64,000 bases of DNA from Chloroflexota bacterium (GCA_016235445.1 JACRLB010000001.1:62001-126000); one strand, 5' to 3'; numbered from the stretch's first letter, positions 42,503 to 51,361 are shown. Program-made: numbers and translations. The notes: generated by a model not told the origin, from the letters alone.

Positions 42503-43828
42503 TTAGTCTGTATCGCCGGAGCCGATACCCAGCGGCTTCCACTTGCTCTCATCTTTCAGGCGGTGCTGAATGCCGTGGCGATTGTGCAGTTCATCGAATC
42601 CTTCGGGTTTGATGAACATCTCTTCGCCATCCAACAAGGCGGTGAGACCAGACTGCCCAGGCTCCGGGCGTTTGATGCCTTTGAACTTGGCGGCATCGGC
42701 TGGGACATAATCCGTAGGTTCTTCATAAGTGGTGACGTAGCCTTCGTAGTTGCGCAAAATAACCTTGTGATCCGACATGCTCAGCAAATAGTTCGGCATG
42801 ACTGGAATTTTTCCGCCGCCGCCAGGTGCGTCTATTATATACTGTGGCACGGCATATCCGGAGGTGTGTCCGCGCAGGCCTTCCATGATCTCGATGCCTT
42901 TGGCAACGGGGGTGCGGAAGTGTCCCGCGCCTTCCACCAGGTCGCATTGATAAAGGTAGTATGGACGCACGCGAATGCGTACCAGGTCTTGCACCAGTTT
43001 GCGCTGGATGTGGACATTGTCATTCACGCCGGCCAGCAAAACGGACTGGTTGCCCAGCGGGATGCCCGCACGGGTAAGACGGTCTGTGGCTTCGGCAAGT
43101 TCCTTCGTAATCTCATTCGAGTGGTTGACGTGAATGTTCAGCCAGAGCGGGTGGAATTTTGCGAGCAGGTCGCACAGTTCCTGGGTGATGCGCATGGGCA
43201 TGAAGACCGGCACCCGCGAACCGATGCGGACAATCTCGATGTGCGGAATCTCGCGCAGGCGGGTGAGCAATTCCTCCAACACTTTGGGAGCCAGCACGAG
43301 CGGGTCGCCGCCGGAGAGCAGTACGTCGCGCACCTGCGGTGTGTTCTTGAGGTATTCGATCTGCATCTCGAATTCCTGGCGGTTGAAGGTTTGGCCGGGG
43401 TCGCCGACGATGCGCGAGCGTGTGCAATATCGGCAGTACGAGGCGCACTGAGTCGTTACCAGCATAAGCACTCTGTCAGGATACCGGTGAACCAGCCCCG
43501 GCACGGGAGAGTGGCGGTCTTCTGCCAGCGAGTCCTCCATCATGGCGGTGAAGGCGTTCAATTCCTCCGCAACGGGGATGATCTGCTTGCGGGTGGGGTC
43601 GTGCGGGTCGTCGGGGTCGATCAACGAAATAAAGTAGGGCGTTACATCCACACGGAAGAGACCCTGGGTTTGCAGGGCTTTCTTTTCCGAGTCGGTGAGT
43701 TTGAGAACTTTTTCGATATCCTCCACGCTGTTCAAGCGGTGGCTTAACTGCCAGCGCCAATCGTTCCATTTTTCATCGGGAACGTCGGCGTACACGGGGG
43801 CGCGTTTTGATACGAAAGACATAGTCAT
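42503..43828 (-). CDS. kamA: Lysine 2,3-aminomutase family radical SAM enzyme
   Basis: 441 aa from ATG 43828 (MTMSFVSKRAP), supported by GGAGG 8 nt upstream; longer frames lack this. Radical SAM cluster CASYCRYC (Cys128, 132, 135), HRYPDRVLMLVTTQ, LLSGGDPLVLAPK, the PLP-lysine region and DAPGGGGKIPVMPNYLLS near the end. It uses SAM and PLP to move the alpha-amino group of lysine to C3, making beta-lysine for lysine fermentation or osmolyte (N-acetyl-beta-lysine) synthesis. Related glutamate 2,3-aminomutases look alike. No other lysine-fermentation gene is near. Confidence 0.9.
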   Translation of the reverse strand: MTMSFVSKRAPVYADVPDEKWNDWRWQLSHRLNSVEDIEKVLKLTDSEKKALQTQGLFRVDVTPYFISLIDPDDPHDPTRKQIIPVAEELNAFTAMMEDSLAEDRHSPVPGLVHRYPDRVLMLVTTQCASYCRYCTRSRIVGDPGQTFNRQEFEMQIEYLKNTPQVRDVLLSGGDPLVLAPKVLEELLTRLREIPHIEIVRIGSRVPVFMPMRITQELCDLLAKFHPLWLNIHVNHSNEITKELAEATDRLTRAGIPLGNQSVLLAGVNDNVHIQRKLVQDLVRIRVRPYYLYQCDLVEGAGHFRTPVAKGIEIMEGLRGHTSGYAVPQYIIDAPGGGGKIPVMPNYLLSMSDHKVILRNYEGYVTTYEEPTDYVPADAAKFKGIKRPEPGQSGLTALLDGEEMFIKPEGFDELHNRHGIQHRLKDESKWKPLGIGSGDTD

Positions 43829-44018
43829 GGGTTTTTCCTCCGAATTAAAAGTTAGGTTGACAATAAAAAGCGGCTCAACTAAAACAGTGGAGGGTCGTGG
43901 TCTGGACGAAAAAAACCTGCGAACATTGGGTACACGCTTAACATTGTAAAAGCAAACGGAACGCGGGTCAATGCGGCTGTTTTTCGAGAGTACAATTGGG
44001 GCAAAAAAGGAGAAAAAT

Positions 44019-44915
44019 ATGGCAGTGGATGGTAACCACGGTTTTTGGGGAGACCTGCATCGGCCTGACCTCGGCCCCGCGCAAACCGATTTCAGCGTGA
44101 TCGGAATCCCATTTGATGGGCTTGCCAGCGCGCGCAAAGGCGCGGCTCTTGCTCCCGAGCGCCTGCGTTATTGGTCCAGGCATTTGACTCCCTTTAGCGA
44201 AGACCGCACGCGCTTGAAAGAGTTGACCATCTGCGACCTGGGTGATATCCCAGTTACCAACCCCCAAACCGATTTCAACATGGTCCGTCAGCGCGTGGCA
44301 ACCCTGCCCAATATGCCGATTTTGCTCGGCGGCGACCATTCGGTGACGATCCCCATTTTGCAGGGACAGCGCGAACGCTACAAGGATTTGCGCCTCGGCG
44401 TGCTGTGGGTGGACGCCCACCCCGACCTGTGCGATTTCTTCGACGGCTCGCGTCTCTCGCACGCCAACACCATGCGCCGCGCCTTGGAATTCGGCATCGA
44501 GCCGCATGACGTTTGCATGGTGGGTCTGCGTTCGTGGGAAGAGCAGGAAATTGACATCATCGAAAACGGCGGCGTGCATGTGTACACCGCCGCAGACGTA
44601 GCCGAACGCGGCATGAGAAATGTGGCCGACAGCGTCCGCAACATTCTCAACGACTGCGACGCCGTTCACATTTCACTGGACATTGACTGTCTCGATCCAT
44701 CCGTTGCGCCGGGCACGGGCATTCCCGAATTCGGCGGGCTGACCTCGCGGGATGTGCTGACGCTCATCAAATCCACGCAGGACTTGTCCCTCGTTGGCCT
44801 GGACGTGGTCGAAATTGCGCCGCCGCTCGACCCATCCGAATCCACTGTTTTCGCGGGCTTGAAGATCATCATGGAATATATCGCCGTCATAGCGCGTCAG
44901 AGACACAAAGGATAA
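44019..44915 (+). CDS. speB: Agmatinase-family ureohydrolase
   Basis: 298 aa from ATG 44019 (MAVDGNHGF), with GGAG 6 nt upstream. Manganese ligands: GGDHSVT, WVDAHPDLCDFF (D-A-H-x-D) and SLDIDCLDPSVAPG (D-x-D). Normal agmatinase length. It splits agmatine into putrescine and urea; arginase, guanidinobutyrase or formiminoglutamase activity cannot be excluded. Divergent from kamA, 5 nt before the GNAT gene. Confidence 0.85.
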   Translation: MAVDGNHGFWGDLHRPDLGPAQTDFSVIGIPFDGLASARKGAALAPERLRYWSRHLTPFSEDRTRLKELTICDLGDIPVTNPQTDFNMVRQRVATLPNMPILLGGDHSVTIPILQGQRERYKDLRLGVLWVDAHPDLCDFFDGSRLSHANTMRRALEFGIEPHDVCMVGLRSWEEQEIDIIENGGVHVYTAADVAERGMRNVADSVRNILNDCDAVHISLDIDCLDPSVAPGTGIPEFGGLTSRDVLTLIKSTQDLSLVGLDVVEIAPPLDPSESTVFAGLKIIMEYIAVIARQRHKG

Positions 44916-44919
44916 CGAC

Positions 44920-45204
44920 GTGCAAACCAAAGACATCAAGGTCATTCAAAACCAACAGCAAAAACGCTTCGAGATACAAATCGATTCACACACCGCCGAG
45001 TTGACGTATTACCAAAACGGGAACGCCATCATTTTCACCCACACCGGCGTACCGCCCGCCCTGGAAGGACAAGGCATCGCAAGCCTGCTTGTAAAAACAG
45101 GCTTGCAATACGCCAGAGACAACAACCTGAAAGTGCAACCCCTTTGCTGGTTCGTCAGCAGATATATTGACCGCCACCCCGAATTTCAGAACCTTGTTGG
45201 GTAG
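44920..45204 (+). CDS. Small GNAT-type N-acetyltransferase (YjdJ-like)
   Basis: 94 aa, GTG start with AAAGGA about 7 nt upstream. Pattern of the short GCN5-like family: AELTYYQNGNAIIFTHTGVP, acetyl-CoA loop LEGQGIASLLVKTGLQYARD, CWFVSRYIDRHPEFQ at the end. Such proteins accept acetyl groups on small amines or are annotated without function. Translationally close to speB (4-nt gap), which suggests polyamine acetylation, as an inference. Confidence 0.8.
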   Translation: MQTKDIKVIQNQQQKRFEIQIDSHTAELTYYQNGNAIIFTHTGVPPALEGQGIASLLVKTGLQYARDNNLKVQPLCWFVSRYIDRHPEFQNLVG

Positions 45205-45217
45205 GTAGACAACGCGC

Positions 45218-45287
45218 CCTCGCCCTACCCTCTCCCGAAGGGAGAGGGGACTCCCTTCCCCTTCGGGGGAAGGGCGGGGGATGAGGG
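45218..45287. repeat. REP-like GC-rich palindromic repeat
   Basis: Nested inverted words: CCCTCTCCC-GAA-GGGAGAGGG and CTTCCCC-TTC-GGGGGAAG within CCCTCGCCC.../...GGGCGGGGG. Widespread type of repeat in bacterial gaps. Located after the GNAT gene. Confidence 0.75.
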
Positions 45288-45327
45288 AGAGAAGCCATCT
45301 TCACAGATGGCTTCTCTTTCTATTTTT
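45288..45327. terminator. Bidirectional terminator
   Basis: AGAGAAGCCATCT, 4-nt loop, AGATGGCTTCTCT, followed by TTCTATTTTT on the plus strand. Closes both the GNAT gene and the 16-kb energy cluster. Confidence 0.9.
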
Positions 45328-45799
45328 CAACCTGCATCTTTTGCTCAAGCAGATCCAGCACAAACTTTGCCGCCAGCGGAACAGCCTCCGCAATCGGCGG
45401 CGAGAGGTCCTCGCTGAAATCATGCACGCGTTTTGTGGCAACGCCCACCACCATCACTTCATCAGGCAGTATCGCGCCCAGCGACCTCCCCATCTCGATC
45501 GCGTTTTGCAGAGACGTATCGTGCGCGCTGGTCGTGTGAAACGCAGAATAATTCGGCAGGTCTTCCAGCTTCAAAATCAATATCGAACCGAGCGGCTCAT
45601 CCAACGCAAACGCATCGATCAAGACCGCAAAGGGGTAGCCAATCAAATGTTCCATCAGGCTGATGCCGCCCAGCGAAAGGCATTCAACATCCACATGCGA
45701 ATCGGGGGAAAGTTGTTTCTTCACCTCCTCCGCGACTCTCCAGCCAACGCCGTCATCGCCGAGGATTGGATTACCGAGTCCGATCACCAAAGTTTTCAT
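45320..45799 (-). CDS. [NiFe]-hydrogenase maturation protease
   Basis: 159 aa, usual size. Hallmarks: VIGLGNPILGDDGVGWRVAE (with the Ni-binding Glu/Asp region, here D16), VLIDAFALDEPLGS (Asp) and TSAHDTSLQNAI (His). It removes the C-terminal peptide of the large subunit after nickel insertion. Last gene of the cluster, 43 nt after mvhA. Confidence 0.92.
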   Translation of the reverse strand: MKTLVIGLGNPILGDDGVGWRVAEEVKKQLSPDSHVDVECLSLGGISLMEHLIGYPFAVLIDAFALDEPLGSILILKLEDLPNYSAFHTTSAHDTSLQNAIEMGRSLGAILPDEVMVVGVATKRVHDFSEDLSPPIAEAVPLAAKFVLDLLEQKMQVEK

Positions 45800-45842
45800 T
45801 GGATAAAGTTCCGCTTCCTTCCACGCCTTTGCCTGATTCTGT

Positions 45843-47309
45843 TTAACAAAACTGTTTCAACACCTCAACAGGATTCCCGTCCGCGTCCCGAATGGTGATC
45901 TCCAAAGGCATCTGCCCCGGCAGGGAATGGGTTGCACACCCAAAGCAAGGGTCGTAGGCACGGAAGGCCATCTCGACCATGTTGAGCAAACCTTCATTCA
46001 CAACGCCGTCTTTGATGAGACTCGCCGCCGCCTTGTTCGTGGACATTTGGATCGGCGCATAATTGTTGGTGGTGCCAACGATGAGATTCACTTTGGTAAC
46101 GACGCCCCGTTCATCGGTCCAGTAATGATGCGTGAGCGTCCCGCGCGGCGCCTCGACGATGCCGATCCCCTCCGTTGGGATTTGAGTCGGCTTGCTGTGA
46201 ATATTCGGAGATGTGATCTCCGGGTCAGTCACCAATTCCATCCAGCGTTCGGCGGCGTACAGCAATTCGATCAGCCGCGCCCAATGCGTGGCAAGGCGCT
46301 GATGCACAGGCTTGCCGCCGAGGGTGGCATAGAATTTTTCGTATTCTGCCTGCGCGCGAAGCGTGGCCATGCCATCGGATGCGTTCAGGCGCGAGAGCGG
46401 GGTTGCCATGTACACGCCCGAATCTTCGCCGTCCACAAAACCTTTCCAGCCGACCTTCTTGAGATACGGGAATTTGAGATAGGTCCACGGCTCGACGTGT
46501 TCGGCGATATGCTCGGCATAATCCTTTGGCGCGTACTTGACGAACTCTTTTCCGTTCGGGTCCACCACGCGCACTTTGCCGTCATAGAAATTGACCTTGT
46601 TGTTCTCGTCCACCATGCCCATGTAATGGGTGCGGTGTGTGTACACATCGCCGAGGATGAGATCGACATATGCCTTGTTGCCGAGCACAATGTCGTTGAA
46701 AATCTTGAGGCTGAATTGAGCGAAATCCACCGCCCAGCGCCCCATCTCTTCGATCTCTTTGCGCTGATCTTCGGTGATGCCCTTGGTCATTCCGCCGGGG
46801 ATGGAGGTACATGGATGCACCTTGCGCCCGCCGATCATCTCCACCACAGTATGCCCATACTTGCGCATCTGAATCACCTTGCCGCCGATTTCCAATCCCA
46901 CTTTATGGATCACGCCGAGGATGTTTCTTTCGGCAACGGGCGCATCGGGTCCCATCACAAAATCGGGGCCGCCCAGCGCGTAGAAGTGCGTGGTGTGGTC
47001 GGTGCAATAGAACGCGGAGTACAGCAACTCGCGCAACATCTTCGCCGTGCGCGGCGGGTCAACTTTATAGACCATGTCTGCGGCTTTGGAGGCCGCCATG
47101 TGATGCGCTTCGGGGCAGACCCCGCAGATGCGGTTGGTGAGAAGCGGCATCTCCTCGATCGGGCGGCCGACACAGAAGCGTTCAAAGCCGCGCAGTTCGG
47201 GAATCTGGAAATACGAGTTGGCGACATTCCCCTTATCATCAAGAAATATCTCGATCTTGCCGTGGCCTTCGAGGCGGGTAATGGGGTCAATGCTTATTCG
47301 TTGGGTCAT
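45843..47309 (-). CDS. mvhA: [NiFe]-hydrogenase large subunit, MvhA-type (group 3)
   Basis: 488 aa from ATG 47309 (MTQRISIDPITRLEGHGKIE), with AAGGAG upstream; a frame 19 codons longer encodes only the GAAGGAT-type repeat. Nickel ligands CGVC (Cys62, Cys65) and DPCFGCATH (Cys455, Cys458, His461); the 27 residues after His461 are the peptide to be removed. Paired with MvhG and MvhD, it oxidises H2 and feeds electrons to HdrABC for flavin-based bifurcation in the cytosol. Confidence 0.93.
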   Translation of the reverse strand: MTQRISIDPITRLEGHGKIEIFLDDKGNVANSYFQIPELRGFERFCVGRPIEEMPLLTNRICGVCPEAHHMAASKAADMVYKVDPPRTAKMLRELLYSAFYCTDHTTHFYALGGPDFVMGPDAPVAERNILGVIHKVGLEIGGKVIQMRKYGHTVVEMIGGRKVHPCTSIPGGMTKGITEDQRKEIEEMGRWAVDFAQFSLKIFNDIVLGNKAYVDLILGDVYTHRTHYMGMVDENNKVNFYDGKVRVVDPNGKEFVKYAPKDYAEHIAEHVEPWTYLKFPYLKKVGWKGFVDGEDSGVYMATPLSRLNASDGMATLRAQAEYEKFYATLGGKPVHQRLATHWARLIELLYAAERWMELVTDPEITSPNIHSKPTQIPTEGIGIVEAPRGTLTHHYWTDERGVVTKVNLIVGTTNNYAPIQMSTNKAAASLIKDGVVNEGLLNMVEMAFRAYDPCFGCATHSLPGQMPLEITIRDADGNPVEVLKQFC

Positions 47310-47338
47310 AGGAACTCCTTTAGGAAAGGATGAATTGT

Positions 47339-47355
47339 GAAGGATGAAGGATGAA
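47339..47355. repeat. GAAGGAT heptamer repeat and left arm of a 27-bp inverted repeat
   Basis: GAAGGATGAAGGATGAA upstream of mvhA. The segment 47346-47372 is the exact reverse complement of 47741-47767, flanking the small gene 47409-47660. Confidence 0.85.
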
Positions 47356-47408
47356 AACAAGAACAAAGGAATTTTGACTTTTGCAATTCATCCTTCAGCC
47401 TTTTCTTT

Positions 47409-47660
47409 TTACTTTTCCAGCGGCGAGGTATCGTTGTGCAATTCCTTGATGAAGTGCGCCCGCGCCTGCACCTCTTCCATTTTGAGCGAAGCGTACTGCG
47501 AGGCTTCCTTCATCAACTTTTCGACAACGTCGGCTGGCAGTTTTTTTAGGTCTTCGTGCGAATAACCCTTCTCGTGAAGATACTCTTCGATCAGGGCTTT
47601 TTCCAAAAGCGCGTTGCGGTCTTCAATGGGTTCGGCTTTTTCAGTTTGTTTCGTAGTCAT
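47409..47660 (-). CDS. Small helical protein between mvhG and mvhA, unknown
   Basis: 83 aa from ATG 47660 (MTTKQTEKAEPIEDRN). Soluble, helix-rich, charged, no cysteine, so not an Fe-S protein: LLEKALIEEYLHEKGYSHED, LKKLPADVVEKLMKEASQYA. It sits between two hydrogenase subunit genes, so it may be an accessory or assembly protein. Flanked by a perfect 27-bp inverted repeat. No family recognised. Confidence 0.6.
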   Translation of the reverse strand: MTTKQTEKAEPIEDRNALLEKALIEEYLHEKGYSHEDLKKLPADVVEKLMKEASQYASLKMEEVQARAHFIKELHNDTSPLEK

Positions 47661-47690
47661 GTCAGCCTCATTTAGGAAAGGGTGAAGGTA

Positions 47691-47714
47691 GAAGGATGAA
47701 GGATGAAGGATGAA
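47691..47714. repeat. GAAGGAT heptamer tandem repeat
   Basis: Three units of GAAGGAT plus GAA. Same family at 47339-47355, 48817-48883 (both orientations) and inside the oleC-like gene (62088-62112). Confidence 0.85.
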
Positions 47715-47740
47715 AAAAACATCGCTTCGCAAAACTTCTG

Positions 47741-47767
47741 ATTCCTTTGTTCTTGTTTTCATCCTTC
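47741..47767. repeat. Right arm of the 27-bp inverted repeat
   Basis: Exact reverse complement of 47346-47372. Includes one heptamer unit plus a stretch (AACAAGAACAAAGGAAT on the other strand) that is not a simple repeat. Followed by the 21-bp CACTGGCGTGCGGCGCAAGTG repeat at 47775-47795. Confidence 0.9.
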
Positions 47768-47806
47768 ACACCTGCACTGGCGTGCGGCGCAAGTGTCCTT
47801 CTGCCT

Positions 47807-48796
47807 TCATCCTTTTATCCAGGCTTCTCTGTTTGCTTTGAGTAACGACCCCGCGAGATTGAAGCGATACACCTGCCCGGTTGGGTCGGGGATGCCGTCG
47901 AGAATGCGATCAATTTCTTCGGGCGTGGTCGCATCAACCACGGATGCAAATGCTGTGATCAGCCGCGCGCCGTAATCCATCACACCCTCGGCAGGGCCGT
48001 AACAGCCGATGCACTGCGCCCCCGCCTGCGGACAGCGCGCGTTGCATCCACTGCGGGTGGCGGGACCATTGCATGGCACGCCCTGTTCAAGAATGCAGAG
48101 GGTTGGGTCAACGGGGGCAATGTCTTGAATACGCGTAAATTCTTTGATCAATTTCACATTCCGCGCGCGCGGACATTCGTCACACACGGTTGAATCTCCA
48201 ACGCCAATGGTTGCGCCTTTCGGCGGCAGTTCCGCTTCGCCTTTGACAACTTTGATGACGAGATCAATCACCGCCGCGATCTGATGACTCTCCGGCGGAC
48301 AACCCGGCATAAAGTAATCCACATCCACAACCTGTTCGAGCGGACGCACGACTTTTGCCAGTGTTGGAATATGCAATTCGCCTTCGGGCACATCAAAGGA
48401 TGTACGCGGATAGATGCCATGCGGATTATCTGTTGTGATGGTGTTGAACGCCGTGTGGACAATATCACCCACTGGGCTAAGATTCGCCAGTCCGGGGATA
48501 CATCCCTCACAGGCGCAGGAACCAAACGCCACCAGCAGCTTCGATTTCTGCCGCAGAAGTTTGGCGAGGCGCTCATTCTCGTCGTTGCGGATACTGCCGT
48601 TGAAGAGGGTAAGCAAAATAGAGCCGTCTTCCATGGCTTCCACATCTTTATACTTTGCGTCCATTGCCACAGGCCAGAAGACGACATCGAAGTTCGCGTC
48701 CACATCCAGGATTTTTTCATGGGTGTTCAATACCGCGATCTCACAACCGCCGCATGAGGCCGCCCAGTACATTGCGAATTTCGGTTTTGCGGTCAT
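47807..48796 (-). CDS. mvhG: [NiFe]-hydrogenase small subunit, MvhG-type
   Basis: 329 aa. Proximal cluster ligands AASCGGCEIAV (Cys15, Cys18), GSCACEGCIPG and MPGCPPES; distal and medial cluster cysteines CDECPRARN, LCILEQGVPCNGPAT, GCNARCPQAGAQCIGCYGPA. No Tat signal, so cytosolic, as in group 3. Passes electrons from MvhA to MvhD. Overlaps mvhD by 4 nt. Confidence 0.93.
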   Translation of the reverse strand: MTAKPKFAMYWAASCGGCEIAVLNTHEKILDVDANFDVVFWPVAMDAKYKDVEAMEDGSILLTLFNGSIRNDENERLAKLLRQKSKLLVAFGSCACEGCIPGLANLSPVGDIVHTAFNTITTDNPHGIYPRTSFDVPEGELHIPTLAKVVRPLEQVVDVDYFMPGCPPESHQIAAVIDLVIKVVKGEAELPPKGATIGVGDSTVCDECPRARNVKLIKEFTRIQDIAPVDPTLCILEQGVPCNGPATRSGCNARCPQAGAQCIGCYGPAEGVMDYGARLITAFASVVDATTPEEIDRILDGIPDPTGQVYRFNLAGSLLKANREAWIKG

Positions 48797-49299
48797 GCTG
48801 ACACCTCCTCTCCAAAGGATGAAGGATGAGTGATGAAGGATGAGTCTTCATCCTTTATCCTTCCTCCTTCATCCTTTTCTTCTCCCTTTCCCCAACCAAG
48901 CGGCCCCAACTTGCGGATCTCTTCCACAAACGCAGTGGTCTCTGCCGCAAATTTTGCCCCTTCCGCCGCGCTGGCCCAAACGAGTTTCACGCGTTCGGGT
49001 TCAATGCCCAAGCCTGCGAGCACCCGTCGGAGCAGGTGGAAGCGGCGCAGGGCTTTGTAGTTTTGTTCGATGTAATGACATTCGCCGGGGTGACAGCCCG
49101 TGATCATCACCCCGTCTGCTCCTCCTGAAAGGGCACGCAGGACAAAGGTCGGGTCGAGGCGGCCCGAACACATCATGCGGATGAGCCGCACGTTCGGCGC
49201 ATACTTCATGCGTGCCGTGCCAGCCAAATCCGCCGCGCGATAACTGCACCAGTTGCAGGTAAAGCCGATGATTGTTGGTTCAAAATTATTGTCGGTCAT
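48793..49299 (-). CDS. mvhD: Methyl-viologen-reducing hydrogenase delta subunit (MvhD/FlpD)
   Basis: 168 aa. [2Fe-2S] cysteines CNWCSYRAADLAG (residues 15-27), MMCSGRLDP and GCHPGECHY. It links the hydrogenase to HdrA. The last 30 residues (GGRIKDEDSSFITHPSSFGE) are not part of the family; they are the translation of GAAGGAT-type repeats at 48817-48883 that invade the 3' end. The stop overlaps the mvhG start. Confidence 0.92.
   Translation of the reverse strand: MTDNNFEPTIIGFTCNWCSYRAADLAGTARMKYAPNVRLIRMMCSGRLDPTFVLRALSGGADGVMITGCHPGECHYIEQNYKALRRFHLLRRVLAGLGIEPERVKLVWASAAEGAKFAAETTAFVEEIRKLGPLGWGKGEEKDEGGRIKDEDSSFITHPSSFGEEVSA
48817..48883. repeat. GAAGGAT-type repeats inside the 3' end of mvhD
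   Basis: AAGGATGAAGGATGA on one side and TCATCCTTTATCCTTCCTCC on the other form a long imperfect inverted repeat, in frame, coding the odd C-terminus of MvhD. Confidence 0.8.
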
Positions 49300-49347
49300 A
49301 GTCGTCTCCAGTCGAGTAAGTGGTAATTACCATTTACCAATTACTAA

Positions 49348-51351
49348 TTAGACTCGCGCTTCTTCAAGATTCCTCAACAACAGCCCGTCAATCTGCGCGA
49401 TGATCTGCGCGTCGCTGAAGCCTGTGCCGCTGATCGCGCCCGCCGGGCAAGCCGCCACGCAGGTGCCGCATCCCTGACACAGCGCGGGATTGATCGAAGA
49501 AACCTTGTCGTCTTCGATGAATGAAATCGCGTTGAACGGGCACAAGCCATTGCAAATGCGACAGCCGGAACACTGGGTTTCATTGATGCTTGCCTTGATC
49601 GGTTCGAGCGCGATGACACCCTGTTGAATCTTGCCCAGCACGCGCGCCGCCGCCGCCGCGCCTTGCGCCACACTGGCGGGGATGTCTTTGGGGCCTTGCA
49701 CACAACCAGCGATGTAGATGCCCTCCGTCATGGTAGCCACCGGGTCCAGTTTCGGATGTTTCTCGGTGTACCATCCGCTCGCGCCGCACGCAATGCCAAA
49801 CAGTTTTCCGACTTCCTTGGCATCCTGGCGCGGCTCAATCCCTGCGGAGAGGATCACCATATCCACCGGAATGCGGCGCTGTTTACCAATCAACGTATCT
49901 TCCACCTGAACGATGAGTTTGCCTTCCTCTTCAGGCAGGCGCGCCGCGTCGGTGATCTCCGCCACTTTGCCGCGGATGAAGTGTCCGCCTTCTTCAAGCA
50001 CGCGCTTATAAAATTCTTCATAGTCTTTGGCGGGAGTGCGGATGTCAATGTAGCAGTTGTAAACTTCCGCGCCGGTGCGTTCCATCACCAGGTGGGCGAA
50101 TTTCAGACTCTGCATACAGCAAATGCTGGAGCAGTACTTGTTGTAGTTTTCATCGCGGCTCCCCACACAATGGACAACGACCACAGATTTTGGCGTGGTC
50201 TTCATGTCGCGCAGAACAACCTTGCCTTCGGTGGGACCGGCCGCGTTGCACATGCGTTCAAACTCGATGCTGGTAAATACATTCGGCAGTTTTCCATACC
50301 CGTACTGCGGAATGCGCGTTGTGTCGAACAAATCGTATCCCGTAGCCAGAATGATATTGCCCGCCTGGACTTCCAGAATCTCATCCTTTTGTTCAAAGTT
50401 GATCGAGTTCGGTTCCGTGGGGCAGAAAAGCTGGCAGGCTTTGCATTTGCCATTTTTGAAATAGGTGCAGTTCTCGACATCCATCACCGGGTATTTTGGC
50501 ACAGCCTGCGCGAACGGCCTGTAGATGGCCTTGCGAACACCCAGACCCGCTTCGAACACATCGTCAACCACTTTCTTCGGGCATTTCTCCCAGCAGATGC
50601 CACAGCCGGTGCATGAATCCGTGTTGACGTAGCTGGCTTTCTTGCGAATGGTCGCTGTGAAATTGCCTACGAAGCCATCCACTTTCTCAACCTCGCTCCA
50701 GGTGAGCAGGGTGATATTTGGATGCGACCCGATTTCAACCATCTTCGGCGTCAGGATGCACGCGGCACAATCCAACGTTGGGAAGGTTTTGTCAAATTGA
50801 GCCATGTGCCCGCCGATGGATGGTTCACGCTCCACCAGGCAGACGTGATAACCCGCGTCGGCAATCTCAAGCGCCGCCTGAATACCGGCGATGCCGCCGC
50901 CGACGACCAGCGTATCCGCATGAATCGGGACGCGAATCGGTTCAAGCGCTTCGTTATGCAAAACACGCTCGACGCCGCCAGAGATGACAGCCTTAGACTT
51001 CTCAGTGGCCGCAACTTTATCCGTGTGAACCCAGGAGACCTGCTCGCGGATCGAAACCATTTCACACAGGTAGGGATTCAAGCCGGCGTTTTTACAAGCC
51101 GTTCGAAAAGTTTTTTCGTGCAAGTGGGGCGAGCAGGCCGCGACGATGACCCGCGTCAATCCAAGTTCTTTGATATCGTTCTCGACCAATTCCTGACCGA
51201 GACTGGAACACATGAACTTGTATTCACGGCCAATCACCACGCCGCGATGTTTCAAGTGTTCCGCGGCCCATTCAGCGACACCTTTCACATCCACCGTCCC
51301 GGCGATGTTCGTGCCGCAATGACAGACATATACGCCAATTTTTTCAGTCAT
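49348..51351 (-). CDS. hdrA: Heterodisulfide reductase subunit A (flavin-bifurcating)
   Basis: 667 aa from ATG 51351 (MTEKIGVYVCHCGTNIAGTV), GGAG upstream. N-terminal Fe-S domain (CHCG, CSPHLHEKTF), FAD-binding VVGGGIAGIQAALEIADAGY, HdrA insert with DCAACILTPKMVEIG, ferredoxin clusters CTGCGICWEKCP, and at the end CSGCRICNGLCP and CQGCGTCVAACP. This FAD is the bifurcation site in methanogens; it splits electrons of H2 between ferredoxin (low potential) and HdrB (high potential). Confidence 0.93.
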   Translation of the reverse strand: MTEKIGVYVCHCGTNIAGTVDVKGVAEWAAEHLKHRGVVIGREYKFMCSSLGQELVENDIKELGLTRVIVAACSPHLHEKTFRTACKNAGLNPYLCEMVSIREQVSWVHTDKVAATEKSKAVISGGVERVLHNEALEPIRVPIHADTLVVGGGIAGIQAALEIADAGYHVCLVEREPSIGGHMAQFDKTFPTLDCAACILTPKMVEIGSHPNITLLTWSEVEKVDGFVGNFTATIRKKASYVNTDSCTGCGICWEKCPKKVVDDVFEAGLGVRKAIYRPFAQAVPKYPVMDVENCTYFKNGKCKACQLFCPTEPNSINFEQKDEILEVQAGNIILATGYDLFDTTRIPQYGYGKLPNVFTSIEFERMCNAAGPTEGKVVLRDMKTTPKSVVVVHCVGSRDENYNKYCSSICCMQSLKFAHLVMERTGAEVYNCYIDIRTPAKDYEEFYKRVLEEGGHFIRGKVAEITDAARLPEEEGKLIVQVEDTLIGKQRRIPVDMVILSAGIEPRQDAKEVGKLFGIACGASGWYTEKHPKLDPVATMTEGIYIAGCVQGPKDIPASVAQGAAAAARVLGKIQQGVIALEPIKASINETQCSGCRICNGLCPFNAISFIEDDKVSSINPALCQGCGTCVAACPAGAISGTGFSDAQIIAQIDGLLLRNLEEARV

Positions 51352-51361
51352 AGTTTTTCTC

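Noticed and set aside
42503-44915. kamA and speB as a lysine or arginine fermentation island
   Set aside because: They are divergent and no other pathway gene is near; the reading as separate genes is safer.
47339-47714. GAAGGAT repeats as a CRISPR array
   Set aside because: Units are 7 bp, contiguous and without spacers; no cas genes in the window.
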